Positions 44,820-55,494 of a stretch of 64,000 nt of DNA are shown piece by piece. This stretch comes from Bidens hawaiensis (Eukaryota > Streptophyta > Magnoliopsida > Asterales > Asteraceae). The notes below the pieces were generated by a model. The model worked only from the letters and a program-made list of their open reading frames with translations. It ran no database searches and was not told the origin of the DNA. The translations under genes and the position numbers were made by a program. Position 1 is the stretch's first letter. Each line of letters opens with the position of its first letter. The stretch covers positions 1 to 64,000 of the forward strand of contig JAIQDT010006432.1 in NCBI GenBank assembly GCA_021521415.1, in the 5' to 3' direction.

Positions 44820-46205
44820 TCACTTCGCCACAAGGTGCGCGAGTGTCCCATCCTTGACAAATGCTTCGACCAAGTCCTTTACGTCTAAGCATTCCTCAGT
44901 GTTGTGGCCTTTGGTTTTGTGAAAATCACAATACTTTCTCCGATCCGCGTTGTGGCGATGCCGGATAAACGGAGCCTTTGGCCACGGGAGCTCCTCCGTG
45001 GCGAATATCTCGGTCACACTCTTTGTGAGTGGCGTCCACCTGGAGTTCTTCTCCGGTTTTACGTTATCTCTTCCGCCCAACCGATGTTGGAAACCGGACG
45101 GGGTGTCAAAGTTTACCCTTGACTGCCAAATGCCCAGCTTCCGCTTTTTGTTTAATCGGGCGGTAAGGACGTTGTTTTCCCTCGTCTTCTGGGTGTAGAG
45201 GTTCGTGCTCTGTGGATGATCTCTACCCAGTTGCCTCTCGGTTTCCGCAAAGCGTTTAGCTGCGGTCATGATGGCATCCCATGTGGATGGCATGCCATCT
45301 TTGCCCGTCAGGGTGCGGATGAGTTCCGGGTCGTTTGCGCCCTGGATGAAAGCGGCGCGAACGAGATCTTCGCTAACGTTGCCCAGGCTTATCTTCTTCG
45401 AGTTGAAGCGAGTGATGAAGTCAGGCAAAGATTCTTCCTCCTCTCGGACGCACTTGAGGATTGTCCACTGCTCCTCAGTGTACTTTCTTTGCTGACTAAA
45501 GTGTTGGCTGAACTTCTGTTGGAAGTCTGCCCAATCGTAGATGTGGTGAACCGGCAGACGGTCGAACCACGCTCTAGCTGCCCCGACCAGCGTCATTTGG
45601 AACATATAACACCACGTAGGTTCCGTCCAGTTACTGACGGTCGCCCCCGCGATGAATCTGTTCAAGTGATCGTCAGGGTCAGAAATACCATCGTACGTGC
45701 CTATGTTGGACATTTGTTTGGCACTTCTTGGGGCGATTGCTTCCGCAATGTCCCTTGCGAATTTGGACGTTCCCGCCCTTGCCGCAGTTGGCGTGAATGT
45801 TTTGGAGAAGTCCCGTGGGCTGTTGCCCACGTTTATTGGACTGAATGCTTCTCCAAAACGCCTTCTCGGTTGGGGATCCGTTTCTTTACGCTTCCCTTTC
45901 GCCCTATGACGAGGGTTCGCGTCTTCCTCGGATTCCTCCGAATCATCGTCGTATTCGAATTCTTCCACTTGTTGGAGTGAACGTAAACGTTCATCCAACT
46001 CAGCTTGGAACTCTTTTTGACGTGCTTCGGCCCACGCTTTAACCTCATCGAGTGTTTGGCAGGGGAGCCTCGTCTGTTGATTTTCTAACTGGGTATCGGT
46101 GAATCCCAGTGTTTGATTATTTACTTCACTTGCCCCGGCTTGGGTAGCTGGGGTAGTGTTCGTAAAGTTTGTGTACTCGGTATTCCCCCTTATAGCTGGG
46201 GTCAT
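44820..46205 (-). CDS. gag: Gag protein of Tat-lineage element
   Basis: 461 residues from the ATG at 46205, where MTPAIRG begins. The frame is open upstream to 46334, but that part overlaps the primer-binding site and LTR edge. After an acidic, Arg/Lys-rich N-terminal part, the retrotransposon Gag core spans about 165-325: SNIGTYDGISDPDDHLNRFI, then FQMTLVGAARAWFDRLP, then FSQHFSQQRKYTEEQ. A zinc-knuckle-like CDFHKTKGHNTEEC lies near the C terminus, the form seen in Tat/Athila Gags. It would assemble particles around the element's RNA. The frame is intact and ends shortly after the knuckle without running into protease, so any reverse transcriptase must come from a related element. Confidence 0.9.
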   Translation of the reverse strand: MTPAIRGNTEYTNFTNTTPATQAGASEVNNQTLGFTDTQLENQQTRLPCQTLDEVKAWAEARQKEFQAELDERLRSLQQVEEFEYDDDSEESEEDANPRHRAKGKRKETDPQPRRRFGEAFSPINVGNSPRDFSKTFTPTAARAGTSKFARDIAEAIAPRSAKQMSNIGTYDGISDPDDHLNRFIAGATVSNWTEPTWCYMFQMTLVGAARAWFDRLPVHHIYDWADFQQKFSQHFSQQRKYTEEQWTILKCVREEEESLPDFITRFNSKKISLGNVSEDLVRAAFIQGANDPELIRTLTGKDGMPSTWDAIMTAAKRFAETERQLGRDHPQSTNLYTQKTRENNVLTARLNKKRKLGIWQSRVNFDTPSGFQHRLGGRDNVKPEKNSRWTPLTKSVTEIFATEELPWPKAPFIRHRHNADRRKYCDFHKTKGHNTEECLDVKDLVEAFVKDGTLAHLVAK

Positions 46206-46303
46206 AATTACCGGTCTCTTGGTTACTCGGTTTTGGGACCGGAGTATCCTTAACCATCTTTCCAGAAGTTTTGAAAAAACTGGAGAAAAATAAAGTTCTA
46301 GCT

Positions 46304-46323
46304 TTATGAACGGATGGCGCCAA
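46304..46323 (-). other. Primer-binding site of Tat-lineage element
   Basis: Minus strand TTGGCGCCATCCG immediately follows the 5' LTR. The TGGCGCC start matches primer-binding sites common in Tat elements. The tRNA was not determined. Confidence 0.75.
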
Positions 46324-47365
46324 TGAAGAAACACCAGTCGAACCCCGACAGAATACGAGTAACCTGAGGGTTAGATAGACGTTTCCCACGAGGGGTTAAT
46401 TCCGGAAAGATGTTTCTTCCGATAACCTGCAAAACAGACACCGTGAGCTCGTCACTAAGAAAGGGGGGGTTCCTCCTTGTGACCACCCTCCGGCGTGAGA
46501 ATCAGTCTATATTACTCTTTGAATATAAAAGTATATTATTAATGCTAGAGCAGTTATCAGGTAAATTATACAAGATATTAGATGATGAAATGATAATACC
46601 ATTTGATGTCTTTTATAGCCGAAGGTGGGTTTCCAAGGAGGTTTAGCCGGCCTACTACTCTGCCAACTGTGGCCTACGCACGTGCTCTGCTGGTAATTGG
46701 TGGATAGGCAGCGGCTGACAGTGACCAGGCGTGCTGTTCACTTTTCCTTTTCCACCAACTACAGGCTAGGCACGTGGTATGGCAGGAGTTGGTGAGCAGG
46801 CGGCGGCTATTGGTCACAGTGCTGTGGCGTGTTGTCTGCCATGCTGCTGTCAGTGAGCTGTCGTATCGTTGGTCAGATCTTTTGTCCATACCTCGTCAGG
46901 TATCACACAAAAGATCCTCCATTATTATACGGACTGGCTCATTTAGGCGGGAGTTTTCCCCCTCCCGCCTTTATGCGGGAATGTTCCCGGCTTTGCTCAT
47001 TCCTTCTTCAGGTGACTACTGAATTATTACTGAGTTTGAGCCTTATGCGTGTAGCCATGCTGCGCGGGTGGCCAGTCCCTAATGGCGGGTATCCGCACCT
47101 GCGGGAACAGGCGGATACTTGGAAACCATAGGGAGGCATTTCCTGCGGGACCAGCTTGCGTACCGCATGTGAGGTCGTCACAACTCTGAGCGTGGTGGGT
47201 CCTGCGGGTTTGGTAGGTCGCGGCGCAGACGTCCCTATGGTGAAGTCGGCGGGTTCAACTGCGCAGACGTCCGTTTAAGGAGTCTTGCGTGTTCAACTGC
47301 GCAGACGTCTTCTTTTAAGGAAGTCTTGCGGGTCCTAACCACCTCTTCTGGGACCTACCTCTTCA
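46324..47365 (-). repeat. 5' LTR of the Tat-lineage element (right in window)
   Basis: 1042 bp, TG...CA, with minus-strand transcription towards gag. It is nearly identical to 38079-39125. It directly abuts the CTAAC TSD within UGT codons. Confidence 0.92.
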
Positions 47366-47370
47366 CTAAC

Positions 47371-48638
47371 CTCAGCGATCTGGCTACCGAGTCCTTGGTG
47401 AAGAAGCCGTCTTCCTCATTTCTTGGTATCTCGATTCCCACCTGTTTGTTAGCTGGCACTCGAGAATTCAAGGCTTGCTCCCCCGAAATCGGTAGCATTA
47501 TTAGAGGGTGGCCGAACTTTAGCCCTTCCACAATTGAACTCCAACCACTCTGTGTCAAGAAACCACCCACCGACTCATGGCTCAGTATTTGTACCTGAGG
47601 CACCCAACTCGTCCACACACATCCACGATCATGAGTTCGTTCCAAGAGCCCATCTGGCAACTCAATAGAGTCTGGGTCAGTAGAACCCGCGGGTTTTCTA
47701 AGAGCCCAAAAGAATGGCAACCCGGAGAGCTCAAGACCCAAAGCTAACTCAATCAGCTGGCTTTTGGTCACCATGAACTCACTTCCTAGTGCCACGTACA
47801 CCACTCGACCTTTTGGTTGATCATCGAGCCACTTCTTGATTGTCTCATCTTTCTCGTCAACAACGTTAGAGGGTGTTTCGGGTGGCATTAACCCCACGGG
47901 AACCACGGGTAGCTGATGTAGCTTCTCTAAAAGGGTTAGCCATTGGGGTTCAAATTCATAGCAATATCTCATAAACATACACTCGGATCCCTTCAAAACC
48001 ATCCCCATTCGACATGCATCTGAAACCTCTGAATCACCAGCGTTATAATGTCGCACCATCGAATCAGCCTCATGCTTCCGGTAGCATAAGTTGCTGGGAA
48101 AGGGAACCCACTTCGGCGGTGTCAAGAAATCCTCAGCTTTTATTCGACCATCGGAACTATTTATCAAGTCGTCTGGTGATGGTCCCAAAAAAGCAACAAA
48201 CCATGCGGTGAAATTCGAGAAGTAGGCACGTGAAATTCCAAGGCCAGCCGCGATAGACGGCAACCAATAGGGAGCAAAGTCATAAATAATCCAGTCTGGA
48301 GACTCTTTCTCAAGAAACCGAGTGACCTCTGTCTGAAGACCATCAAAAGCTCTCTTGAGGAAATGAACATCATCGGTGCAGACATCCATGGTGGACTCTG
48401 CATTCTCGGGCAGCTCTTGAACGTGCGGAAGTTTGAGTTTAACAAGATTTATGAGCGGTGACAAATGAGAAGGGAGACGCTGAATGTTTCTAGTGGCGGA
48501 AAGAAAAGAGACTTTGTGACCTTTTCGGGCTATAAATTTGGAGAGTTCAAAGAACGGTAGGATATGGCCGAAAGCAAGCCAAGGGAACACCGCTACGTGA
48601 AGCTGTTTACGCCCGTCCAAGGAGTCAGGGGTAGCCAT
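47371..48638 (-). pseudogene. UGT91D-like UDP-glycosyltransferase, main part, split by retrotransposon
   Basis: This is the first 422 codons of a family-1 glycosyltransferase, a cytosolic enzyme that moves a sugar from a UDP-sugar onto a small molecule. Its start (KQLHVAVFPWLAFGHILPFF) and body closely resemble the UGT91D group of Stevia, which extends sugar chains on diterpene glycosides; this enzyme's substrate is unknown. The ATG at 48638 fits the family (MATPDSLDG); the frame is also open 28 codons upstream. The likely catalytic pair is His25 and Asp120. The 44-residue PSPG donor box runs from Trp345 to Gln388, but its usual HCGWNS reads QSGWSS. The gene has no introns. At codon 423 the Tat element interrupts the frame; read-through would give a 427-residue protein ending VKR, without the C-terminal helix. 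The remaining codons are at 37934-38078. Confidence 0.9.
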
Positions 48639-48681
48639 TGATGGAAGTAGTAAGGCGTTTGAGACTGTTTGCTTTGTCTTT

Positions 48682-48690
48682 GGATTTATA
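48682..48690 (-). promoter_or_regulatory. Possible TATA box of the UGT gene
   Basis: Minus strand TATAAATCC lies about 45-50 bp upstream of the ATG at 48638, leaving a very short leader. Position is the only support. Confidence 0.35.
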
Positions 48691-48722
48691 CAGTGAGATG
48701 TGTCCTGCAGAAAAATATCCAC

Positions 48723-50329
48723 CTCCCATGTGTTTTTAGGGACTTTTTAGGCTTATAGCAACTATCAAAAAATTTCTAATTGTTGGTACTTATTGTTTTC
48801 TTTTGTCACGTCTCTTGAAAATTTTAGGTATGCCATTAAGACCATTGCCGTGACGTCTAAGTTCTAACATATATTTTTCTCAATATTTTAGGTATACCAT
48901 TAAGACCGTGAATTCTAAGTGCTATTCTAGAGGGTTATATTATCTACCTCTTCTGATAAAAGATATTTTTTCTTTTTATAGCATGGCTAAATGAGATTGA
49001 TCCTTCTCAAAATTCACCTACGGACCTACCGTTCTTTTTTTTATTGGGCCATATACAAACTTCAAAAATATTCTAATGCTACGTGGTGTGATTGAGAGGG
49101 CATCACTAGTGATATTGATGGCATCAATGATGCCCTTCCCCCCCCCCCCCCTCACTAGTGACGTGAGAGGAATGACATGCAATCCTCATGCCAGTCATTG
49201 CCTAATCTCTCTCTTTCTTTAAATCACTTTTGACTTTTAAAAATATAAATAAATGGAATTGTGTAGAATGATGGATAGTAATGCATAACATGGAACGATG
49301 GGGTTGAATGATGAGAAAAGGCTAATGGGACTCTGATGGCTGATGGAGAATGAGGGAAATGACCACACTGCATAGCACTAATTTGTTCATTCTAGGATCT
49401 TATCGGTGTTTCCTTGCAGCTACCTCTCTCTGCGATTCTTGGCTACTACCATTACCGGTTTCTTCAAGTGAGGAGTCATATTGCTAACTCATGTATATCT
49501 TTGATATGCAAAAGCAGCTAGGGGTGAGAAAACAAAGTACTAGCAGTGGACAAAAGATTAAGCTAGAGACACAAAGATAACATTGCTTCCACCATTGGGA
49601 TTTTATTAATTGCTTTGAAAGGTGATCAATTATTATAAAACTTTTATTTTTAATTCATTATAGGTAGAGAAAGAGAAAATGGTCTTTCCAGAAACAACCT
49701 CTTTCTGAGAATTTGAGATAACATGTCACCCTTCCAAGACGTATACGTATGCCATTGATGGGATCTTCTCCCTAAATATGATTGATTGATTAATTGAGTT
49801 AGGTGGAGAAACTAAGAGACTGGGTATGAAGAAGTTGTGAGGCTTGAAGAGGTAAGTGGTTCATTTAAGAAAGGCCTGCATCCAAAAAAGTAGTTTACAT
49901 TTCATCTCAAAGAGTGAGAAGGAGAATTCAATTGGTTTTCAAGAACCCACAAGTGGTGAAAACAAGGGTTTCAAGTCACCACATAAGCATTTAGCTCTTA
50001 AAATAGTACATGTAAGGTTATTTTATATAACCACATCTTAATTTTTTTTAAAATTGGGTTTTTAATAATGAAATATGAAAAACCAGCTCCCTGGATTCTT
50101 ATTTCGCTTTTGTCCTCGAAAATGATTGAGCCATCCTGGATTTAAACTTGGGTTTTTTTTTATTTAAACGAGTTGAGCTTACCTTGGCTCTTTACAAATC
50201 GAGCCAATTTCTAGCAAGCTCAACTTTTCAAACAACCCTAAATGTGAAGTACTTGCGATTGAACATTTTTCTCTCTGATAACATTTATTTCCACGTGTCA
50301 ATTGACAGTTATTCGCTTTTTGAAACTAA
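48723..50329. other. Upstream region of the UGT gene, no gene seen
   Basis: AT-rich DNA with a poly-C run at 49138-49151. A small inverted repeat (GGGCATCACTAGTGAT ... ATCAATGATGCCC, 49098-49136) may be a MITE scrap. Frames at 49856 and 50148 (61-66 codons) show no motif. Confidence 0.5.
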
Positions 50330-51150
50330 AAAAACCGGTTTGAGTTGATAGATGTTTACTTGTATTGTTGGTCAACACGAGTTGGTCGTTTTGGGCTGAC
50401 CTATAAACACTATTTTGTCAACTATTCATTTTATAAGAGATAACGGGTTTGAGTTGAAAGGAGCCCTTTGATGTTACTGGTCAACATAAGCTGGTCAATT
50501 TGTGTTGACTTTATAAACGCTATATTGTTAACTAGGATATAGCCCGTGTAATACACGGGTGGTTAAAAAAATGCAACAAAAAATTTAAATTTAACAATAG
50601 ACATAATAGCATACCTTATGGATTCATAAGATATAAATAATGATATATAAAATTTTATAATTCATAAATTTATAAAAATCTTATTTAATACAAAATTTAA
50701 AGTTATATTTGTAACTTTGTTAGTAATTATATAAATGATAATAGTATGAAAATTAAATAGCTTATTAGATGTAAATTATAATTTTGAAAATTGTTGAGGT
50801 GGAACCTATGTAAATAGCTTAATTAAATGCCATATGAAACTATCTATTGCTTTAATACAGTAGTTAGATTATCCATAATTAAAAAAAGTCAATACGGGTT
50901 TGTGTTGAAAAAAACCCTTTTATGTTTCTGGTCAAAACAAACTGGGTTGGTTTGGGTTGGACCTATAAACGCTATTCTGTCAATTATTCGTTTTTTAACA
51001 CACAAAATGGATTTGAGTTGAAACATGTTTATTTGTCTTACCAGTCAACTCAAGCTGGTTCGTTTTGTGTTGACCTATAATCACTATTTTGTCGACCATA
51101 CGTTTTTATAAGAGAAAACGTGTTTTGAATACAAACGGGCCTTTTATGTT
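50330..51150. repeat. ~110-bp tandem repeats, about five units
   Basis: Units share GGGTTTGAGTTGAAA, a TTTATGTTxCTGGTCAACA block, GTGTTGACCTATAAACGCTATT and a TCGTTTT.TAAGAGAAAACG tail. They begin near 50335, 50443, 50895, 51005 and 51115. The array is interrupted by a small Helitron-like insertion at 50532-50868. Confidence 0.75.
50532..50868 (-). mobile_element. Small non-autonomous Helitron (~337 bp)
   Basis: On the minus strand it would start TCTAACTACTG and end with a perfect CCCGTGTAATACACGGG hairpin (50543-50559), a short spacer and CTAG, between A and T. Repeat units on both sides (GCTATATTGTTAA before; ATACGGGTTTGTGTTG after) show that it interrupts a pre-existing array. The 5' end is less certain than the 3' end. 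Confidence 0.6.
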
Positions 51151-51549
51151 ATGAAATTTAACAAGCCAGCTCGGCAAAGCTCAAAAAACTGAAGGAACTA
51201 GATATCTAACCGCAACCTCAACATGAATAAAACTAGCTCAGCTCGATAGATCATGAAAAAATACAAATAAGATAACTGTCTGATGGTCAAATGATCCAAT
51301 CAGACTTCTCATTTAACATAAGGGGGCTGTGGGGCTGTGGGGCTGTGGGGCATTACATGTTTTATGGTAACAGTGACCATCCATCTCACCAACAATAGTG
51401 GTAGATGTTTAATAGCTTACATGATTTCATATATTGGAACAGTCTTGGTGAGGATCTGTTAGTTATTCTCCTTTTCTGTTAACCTTGTGTGGAGGTAGGG
51501 TCATAAATCCTAGTTACTTATTATATCACGTGTTGTGTTTATTATATTA
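51151..51549. other. No gene seen
   Basis: Holds a short (GGGGCTGT)3 repeat at about 51325-51348. Otherwise unremarkable AT-rich DNA. Confidence 0.5.
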
Positions 51550-51578
51550 CTAGGTTATGTACCCGTGTTTTACACGGG
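51550..51578 (-). mobile_element. Helitron 3' terminus, minus strand
   Basis: A, then CTAG (51550-51553), a short spacer and the hairpin CCCGTGTTTTACACGGG (51562-51578). The element would extend rightward and may be the one containing the minus-strand RPA-like remnant at 53.3-54.6 kb. Confidence 0.6.
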
Positions 51579-51904
51579 GTTAACAAATTTAATTTTATAA
51601 AATGTTAATATATAGTAGATAAAATGGCAAAAGAATTCCTTTATGTTTGACCTGATTTTCATTAGACGTCATTTAACGAAAGAAATAGCAAAATGCATAC
51701 TTCATGTTTCAAATTTGTTTCACATTACGTCCTTTGTCACTAACCCAGTTAAATTTTTTTTATTAAATCTGGTCATGTGCCTTGCACACGAGGATAGTGT
51801 GATCATTTTACCTTTTAAGGACTATTTGTGTTATTAGATTAAAGATTAAGTCTTAAATAATAAAGATCCTTCTATTTTTCATTAAAATACAAAATATATA
51901 TACA

Positions 51905-52490
51905 ACATCACTGTCGTCCCTCCCCATCACCATCATCACCGCCGCCATTATACGCTGTCACCACCGTCAACCTCTCTCCGTCAACCACCACCGTCCACAA
52001 ACCCTAACCCTAACTCCATCACCTTCAACAAATCACAATCATGTACATCCTTAACACCAATCAAATCCTCCAAACACCACCAGACACCAAAATTAGCAAA
52101 CTCTAGACCATTAACCTTCCTCAAAACCACCTTCAACACCGGTGTCACCGTCGCCGCCGTCTTCCTCTCACGTCTCACCATCAAACCATCCTTCCTAATG
52201 GAAATCAAAATAAAGTCCAGGAAGCAATTGGTTTACTAAACCAGTTAATCGATGTCGAACCGGAAGATGGCGAGTGGAAGTTACTTAAATATCATTTAAA
52301 CTCGTACGCAGGCGATCACGAGTCTGCGAAGCTAGGGTTTGAGGGAATTATAAAGGAAGATCCTTTTCGTGTTGAGGCGTATCATGGGTTGGTAATGGTG
52401 GCGTCCGCAAGCGAATCTGTTGACGAATTGAAAAGTATCGATACTCGGATTGTTGACTCAATTGAGTTATGCAAGAAGGGGAAAAAGGTG
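51905..52490 (+). pseudogene. Captured TPR-protein gene fragment (chloroplast lumen common family-like)
   Basis: The first part (about 52000-52205) reads as a Ser/Thr/Pro/Lys-rich leader, then TTFNTGVTVAAVFLSR, like a chloroplast transit peptide and thylakoid-transfer segment. About 52208-52490, in a shifted frame, encodes AIGLLNQLIDVEPEDGEW and GFEGIIKEDPFRVEAYHGLV. This is the helical repeat pattern of plant plastid TPR proteins, probably the chloroplast lumen common family. The frame change and end at a probable intron donor (GTGTGTATTAATTG) mean only two pieces of the source gene were captured. The rest of the TPR array is missing. The match is from memory of the family. Confidence 0.6.
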
Positions 52491-52504
52491 TGTATTAATT
52501 GGGG

Positions 52505-52545
52505 GGGGGTGGAGAGAGAGAGAGAGGGAGAGAGAGAGAGAGATT
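52505..52545. repeat. Poly-G and (GA)n run
   Basis: GGGGGGGGG followed by GA repeats inside the Pack-MULE. Confidence 0.9.
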
Positions 52546-52799
52546 AAAATTTTTTTAAAATATATTTATTTTTTAGTTTTAATTATTAAATAAATGTGGG
52601 AATTTACAAAAATACACTCATGTGCAAGGCACATGACCAGATTTAACAAAAAAATTTAACTGGGTTAGTGATAAAGGACGTAACGTGAAACAAATTTGAA
52701 ACATGAAGTATATCTTTTGCTATTTCTTTCATTAAAGGATGTCTAATGAAAATCAGGTCAAACATAAAAGACGTCTTTTGTCATTTTGTCTATATAGTA

Positions 52800-53296
52800 A
52801 GTGCATAATGTTGGTGCTATGATATTATTTCATATTATATAGCATGAAAACAAAATACCATAAGTCATAAGTTTAACATTAAATATAAAAGGGTCTAAGA
52901 GTATTACCAATATAGTAAGCGCATATGTTGGTTCTATTATGATATTAACAAAATATTAAGAATTTTTCAACTATATTTATGAACATAAATCATATGTTTA
53001 ATAGTTTCTTTGAGAACCATAACGTTTGTTGGTACCTACCTATTTCAAACATAATATTTCATGATCACACAACATCAAGTGTTTAAATAACTTAAAGATT
53101 TTAAAGAAGATAAATTTCTAAATGAGACATCGTTTCATCAAATAAAAAGTAGCCTCCTTAAAATCAGACGTCCGATAAAAGGAAAACATAAACAAAAACC
53201 CAAGAAACGTATCGTAAAGAAACATAAAATGAGTGAACACTGAAAAATGGATAAAAAAAAGGAATTTGTTTGTAACGATAAAAAAAACCTGCATCT
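52800..53296. other. No gene seen
   Basis: AT-rich DNA between the Pack-MULE and the RPA-like remnant, probably part of the same old Helitron. No features beyond short direct repeats such as ATATAGTAAGYGCATA (52793 and 52910). Confidence 0.45.
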
Positions 53297-54640
53297 ACCT
53301 CTCAGTTTTTGGAATCATCAGTCTGCTATGTCAAGTGGCATCGGACACACCCATTGCGTCAATCTTCTTTGGTTCACTTGACGATAGAGAAAATGAGTCA
53401 TCAATGCCATATACATCTTCGCTTCAAATCAGCACCGGTAGTCTTGCGGTCTTGCCCATACTATCATCATAATTGGAAAGTTGGGTTCCATTATTAGCAT
53501 AAAAGAAAATAGAATCCTACATAAAAAAGTAAAGAAAACAAATATTTTAAAAAATTGATAACCTTCAAAGTAACATCAGTTTGTGGTGACAATTCTAAAT
53601 TAGTTAGATTATCATAATCAGATTTGTCATCTTGCATTTGGCATTGTCATCTTGCATTTGGCATAAAAGGTAGTATGTTTTACTTGCACACATGACACAT
53701 ACAGCCAGTTTATTATATAAATGAAGAAATATTATAATGATGTTTGTAATAAAAGGTACCTGACTAATATGAAAGTTTTTTAAAGTTCAGCAATAGTTTT
53801 GGATCTTCAATCATTTTAGAAATTGAAAAAAATCAACATTTTTATCAATATTATTGTTCTTGATCTCGATCCTAAAGACGAACTTTCTTTCTATTAGGAC
53901 ATTGAAATGAGCAGGAAGCTTTGCAAATTCAGGCAATTGTGGAAAACATTAACTATATTTACTAAAAACATTATAAAGTATAGTAAAATTATTATAAACG
54001 GTTGAAAAAGACAATCAGTATACCTTTTCTTGTTTATCAAAGACTTGTATAACAGTTTGTCCTAAAAGCTCGTAAACCTCTCGTTCAAGGATAGCAAGAG
54101 TCACAGTCCCCGTGCAATCTTAGACTCTTATGGGGATCTTGTATCTAAAAAATAATACTTATAATAACTTTAAAGAATAATAAAGCATACCAATCTTGTG
54201 AAATGATGTATGCCACCTAGGGAATGAATATGAAAAGTTGCATTGTAGATAAGTAGGAAAATATTTAAAACTTAGGAATAGCATATGATACTATAGTTTG
54301 AGTGCATTTGTCATTGGCACAGTGTACTCCTTATTGACATCAAAACCACCTAGATCTTCTATCTTTTGAATTGTGACTAAATTAGTTTATATTCTGTTTT
54401 TACATAAATCATATCCAAGATAATATCATGATTCTTTAATGCATACAGCTTTGATCTACCTGCAACAATAATGGATTTCACCTATATCATTAATGGTATG
54501 TTAATAATTGGGTTTAGTTGAATATAAAAACATTAATTCAAAATAACAAAACATACCTTTCTTATTTCATTAATTTCACGAATGTTGACGAAATCAATTT
54601 CATTAAGAAATTCTTCTTCAAGTGACGAGACCATAGATAT
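53297..54640 (-). pseudogene. RPA70-like (Helitron-associated) pseudogene, minus strand
   Basis: Exon-like blocks on the minus strand resemble the replication protein A large-subunit-like ORF carried by plant Helitrons, a single-strand DNA-binding protein. At 54640-54555 the translation ends NIREINEIRK at a GTATGT donor. At about 54141-54023, starting after a TTTTAG acceptor and ending at a GTATAC donor, it reads RYKIPIRV then DCTGTVTLAILEREVYELLG, an OB-fold motif. At about 53945-53850 it reads LPEFAKLPAHFNVLIERKFVFRIEIK-like sequence. At about 53420-53300 a Lys/Ser-rich tail begins KRRCIYGIDDSF. Stops interrupt several blocks, so it is dead, but retained splice sites show the strand and intron layout. 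Confidence 0.6.
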
Positions 54641-55494
54641 ACCAACGGACCGATGAGAGGATGCCGCTTCACCAATACTTTTCTCAAGAAATCTGGTGTG
54701 AATAAATATTAACGCTTATGTTGATTAAGTAACTTTTATTAATTCCAAAAAAAGTATAAGTAAGGCATTCATAAATGAAATATTATATAATAATTCATCA
54801 TTTTAGACTTGTAGTTGAATAATAACATACCTCTTCTTAGATATAAGAATATTATTAATCGGTGAATATATAAACAATCGTTACAGATCGTAAGCATTAG
54901 AAACACTCCTATCCTCTATGCAATAAACACAAATTCGTTTATTGTATGAAGTATACTAAAATAATCAAAATAAATTGGTAGATTTCTAATATATACTCAA
55001 ATAAAAATGAAACGATAGAAATCAAATTAAATATTATAAGTTTTTAATAATCAATGCTTACAATAGGCTTTCATAAGAAAACTTTTATGAAAGACAAAAG
55101 TAAGAAAAGGTAGCAAAAACTTTATTGTTATTGTTATGTAAACCATATTGTTGTAATCAAAGTATTATGTAATCACAAAATGCTGTTAAGATTCAAAGCA
55201 CTATTGTAATAAAAAGAAGAAATGCATGCTTGTGAACAATAATGTACCACGCAATCACACTAATCAAGATGGTCGAGTACCTTGTATCCTTTGTACAAAA
55301 ACTGTTTATCCAAAAAACAATAATTCGCATCAGTTTTAGAGTTAAAATGCATCATATTTGTAACTGCAGATAGCATTTAACAGAAACATATAAAACGGAA
55401 TCCCTAATTCACAAAGTAGTTGAATTTAATAAAATTTCAAAAGACAAAAAATTAACAGAAAGAGAGGTACCGGGTGAGAGAAATTAATTGTTGG
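54641..55494. other. No gene seen (possible Helitron interior)
   Basis: AT-rich DNA upstream of the RPA-like blocks on their strand. Earlier exons could lie here, but no convincing frame was found. It ends at GTTGG, the left flank of the hybrid LTR. Confidence 0.4.

Larger units (their letters stand above)
38079..47365 (-). mobile_element. Tat-lineage Ty3/gypsy retrotransposon: gag plus antisense gene, no pol
   Basis: LTRs at 38079-39125 and 46324-47365 begin TGAAGAAACACC and end CCTACCTCTTCA on the plus strand. The TSD is a perfect CTAAC (38074-38078 and 47366-47370). Orientation is minus: TTGGCGCCATCCG abuts the right-hand LTR as primer-binding site, and GGACTGGGGGGACT abuts the left-hand one as polypurine tract. 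Gag is on the minus strand at the right. The left half carries a spliced gene in the opposite direction, as in Retand-type Tat elements with an extra antisense ORF. No protease, reverse transcriptase, RNase H or integrase is present. By eye the LTRs differ by about 13-15 substitutions plus a poly-G length change, so insertion was recent. Confidence 0.92.
51618..52790. mobile_element. Pack-MULE (Mutator-like) with captured host gene
   Basis: The TIRs are ~190 bp and ~90% identical. The left runs from GATAAAATGGCAAAAG through TTTGACCTGATTTTCATTAG and TTTCAAATTTGTTTCAC to CTGGTCATGTGCCTTGCAC. The right is its complement (52610-52790). A perfect 9-bp TSD TATATAGTA flanks it (51609-51617 and 52791-52799), as expected for Mutator. 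The interior has no transposase but contains fragments of a plastid-targeted TPR protein gene. It ends with GGGGGGGGG and (GA)n. Confidence 0.93.

Noticed and set aside
45216..45980. 254-codon plus-strand frame
   Set aside because: It lies opposite the Gag core, whose minus-strand protein has clear Gag and zinc-knuckle motifs.
52000..52020. Telomere-like AACCCTAACCCTAAC
   Set aside because: Only about two units, inside the captured leader sequence of a Pack-MULE; no array.
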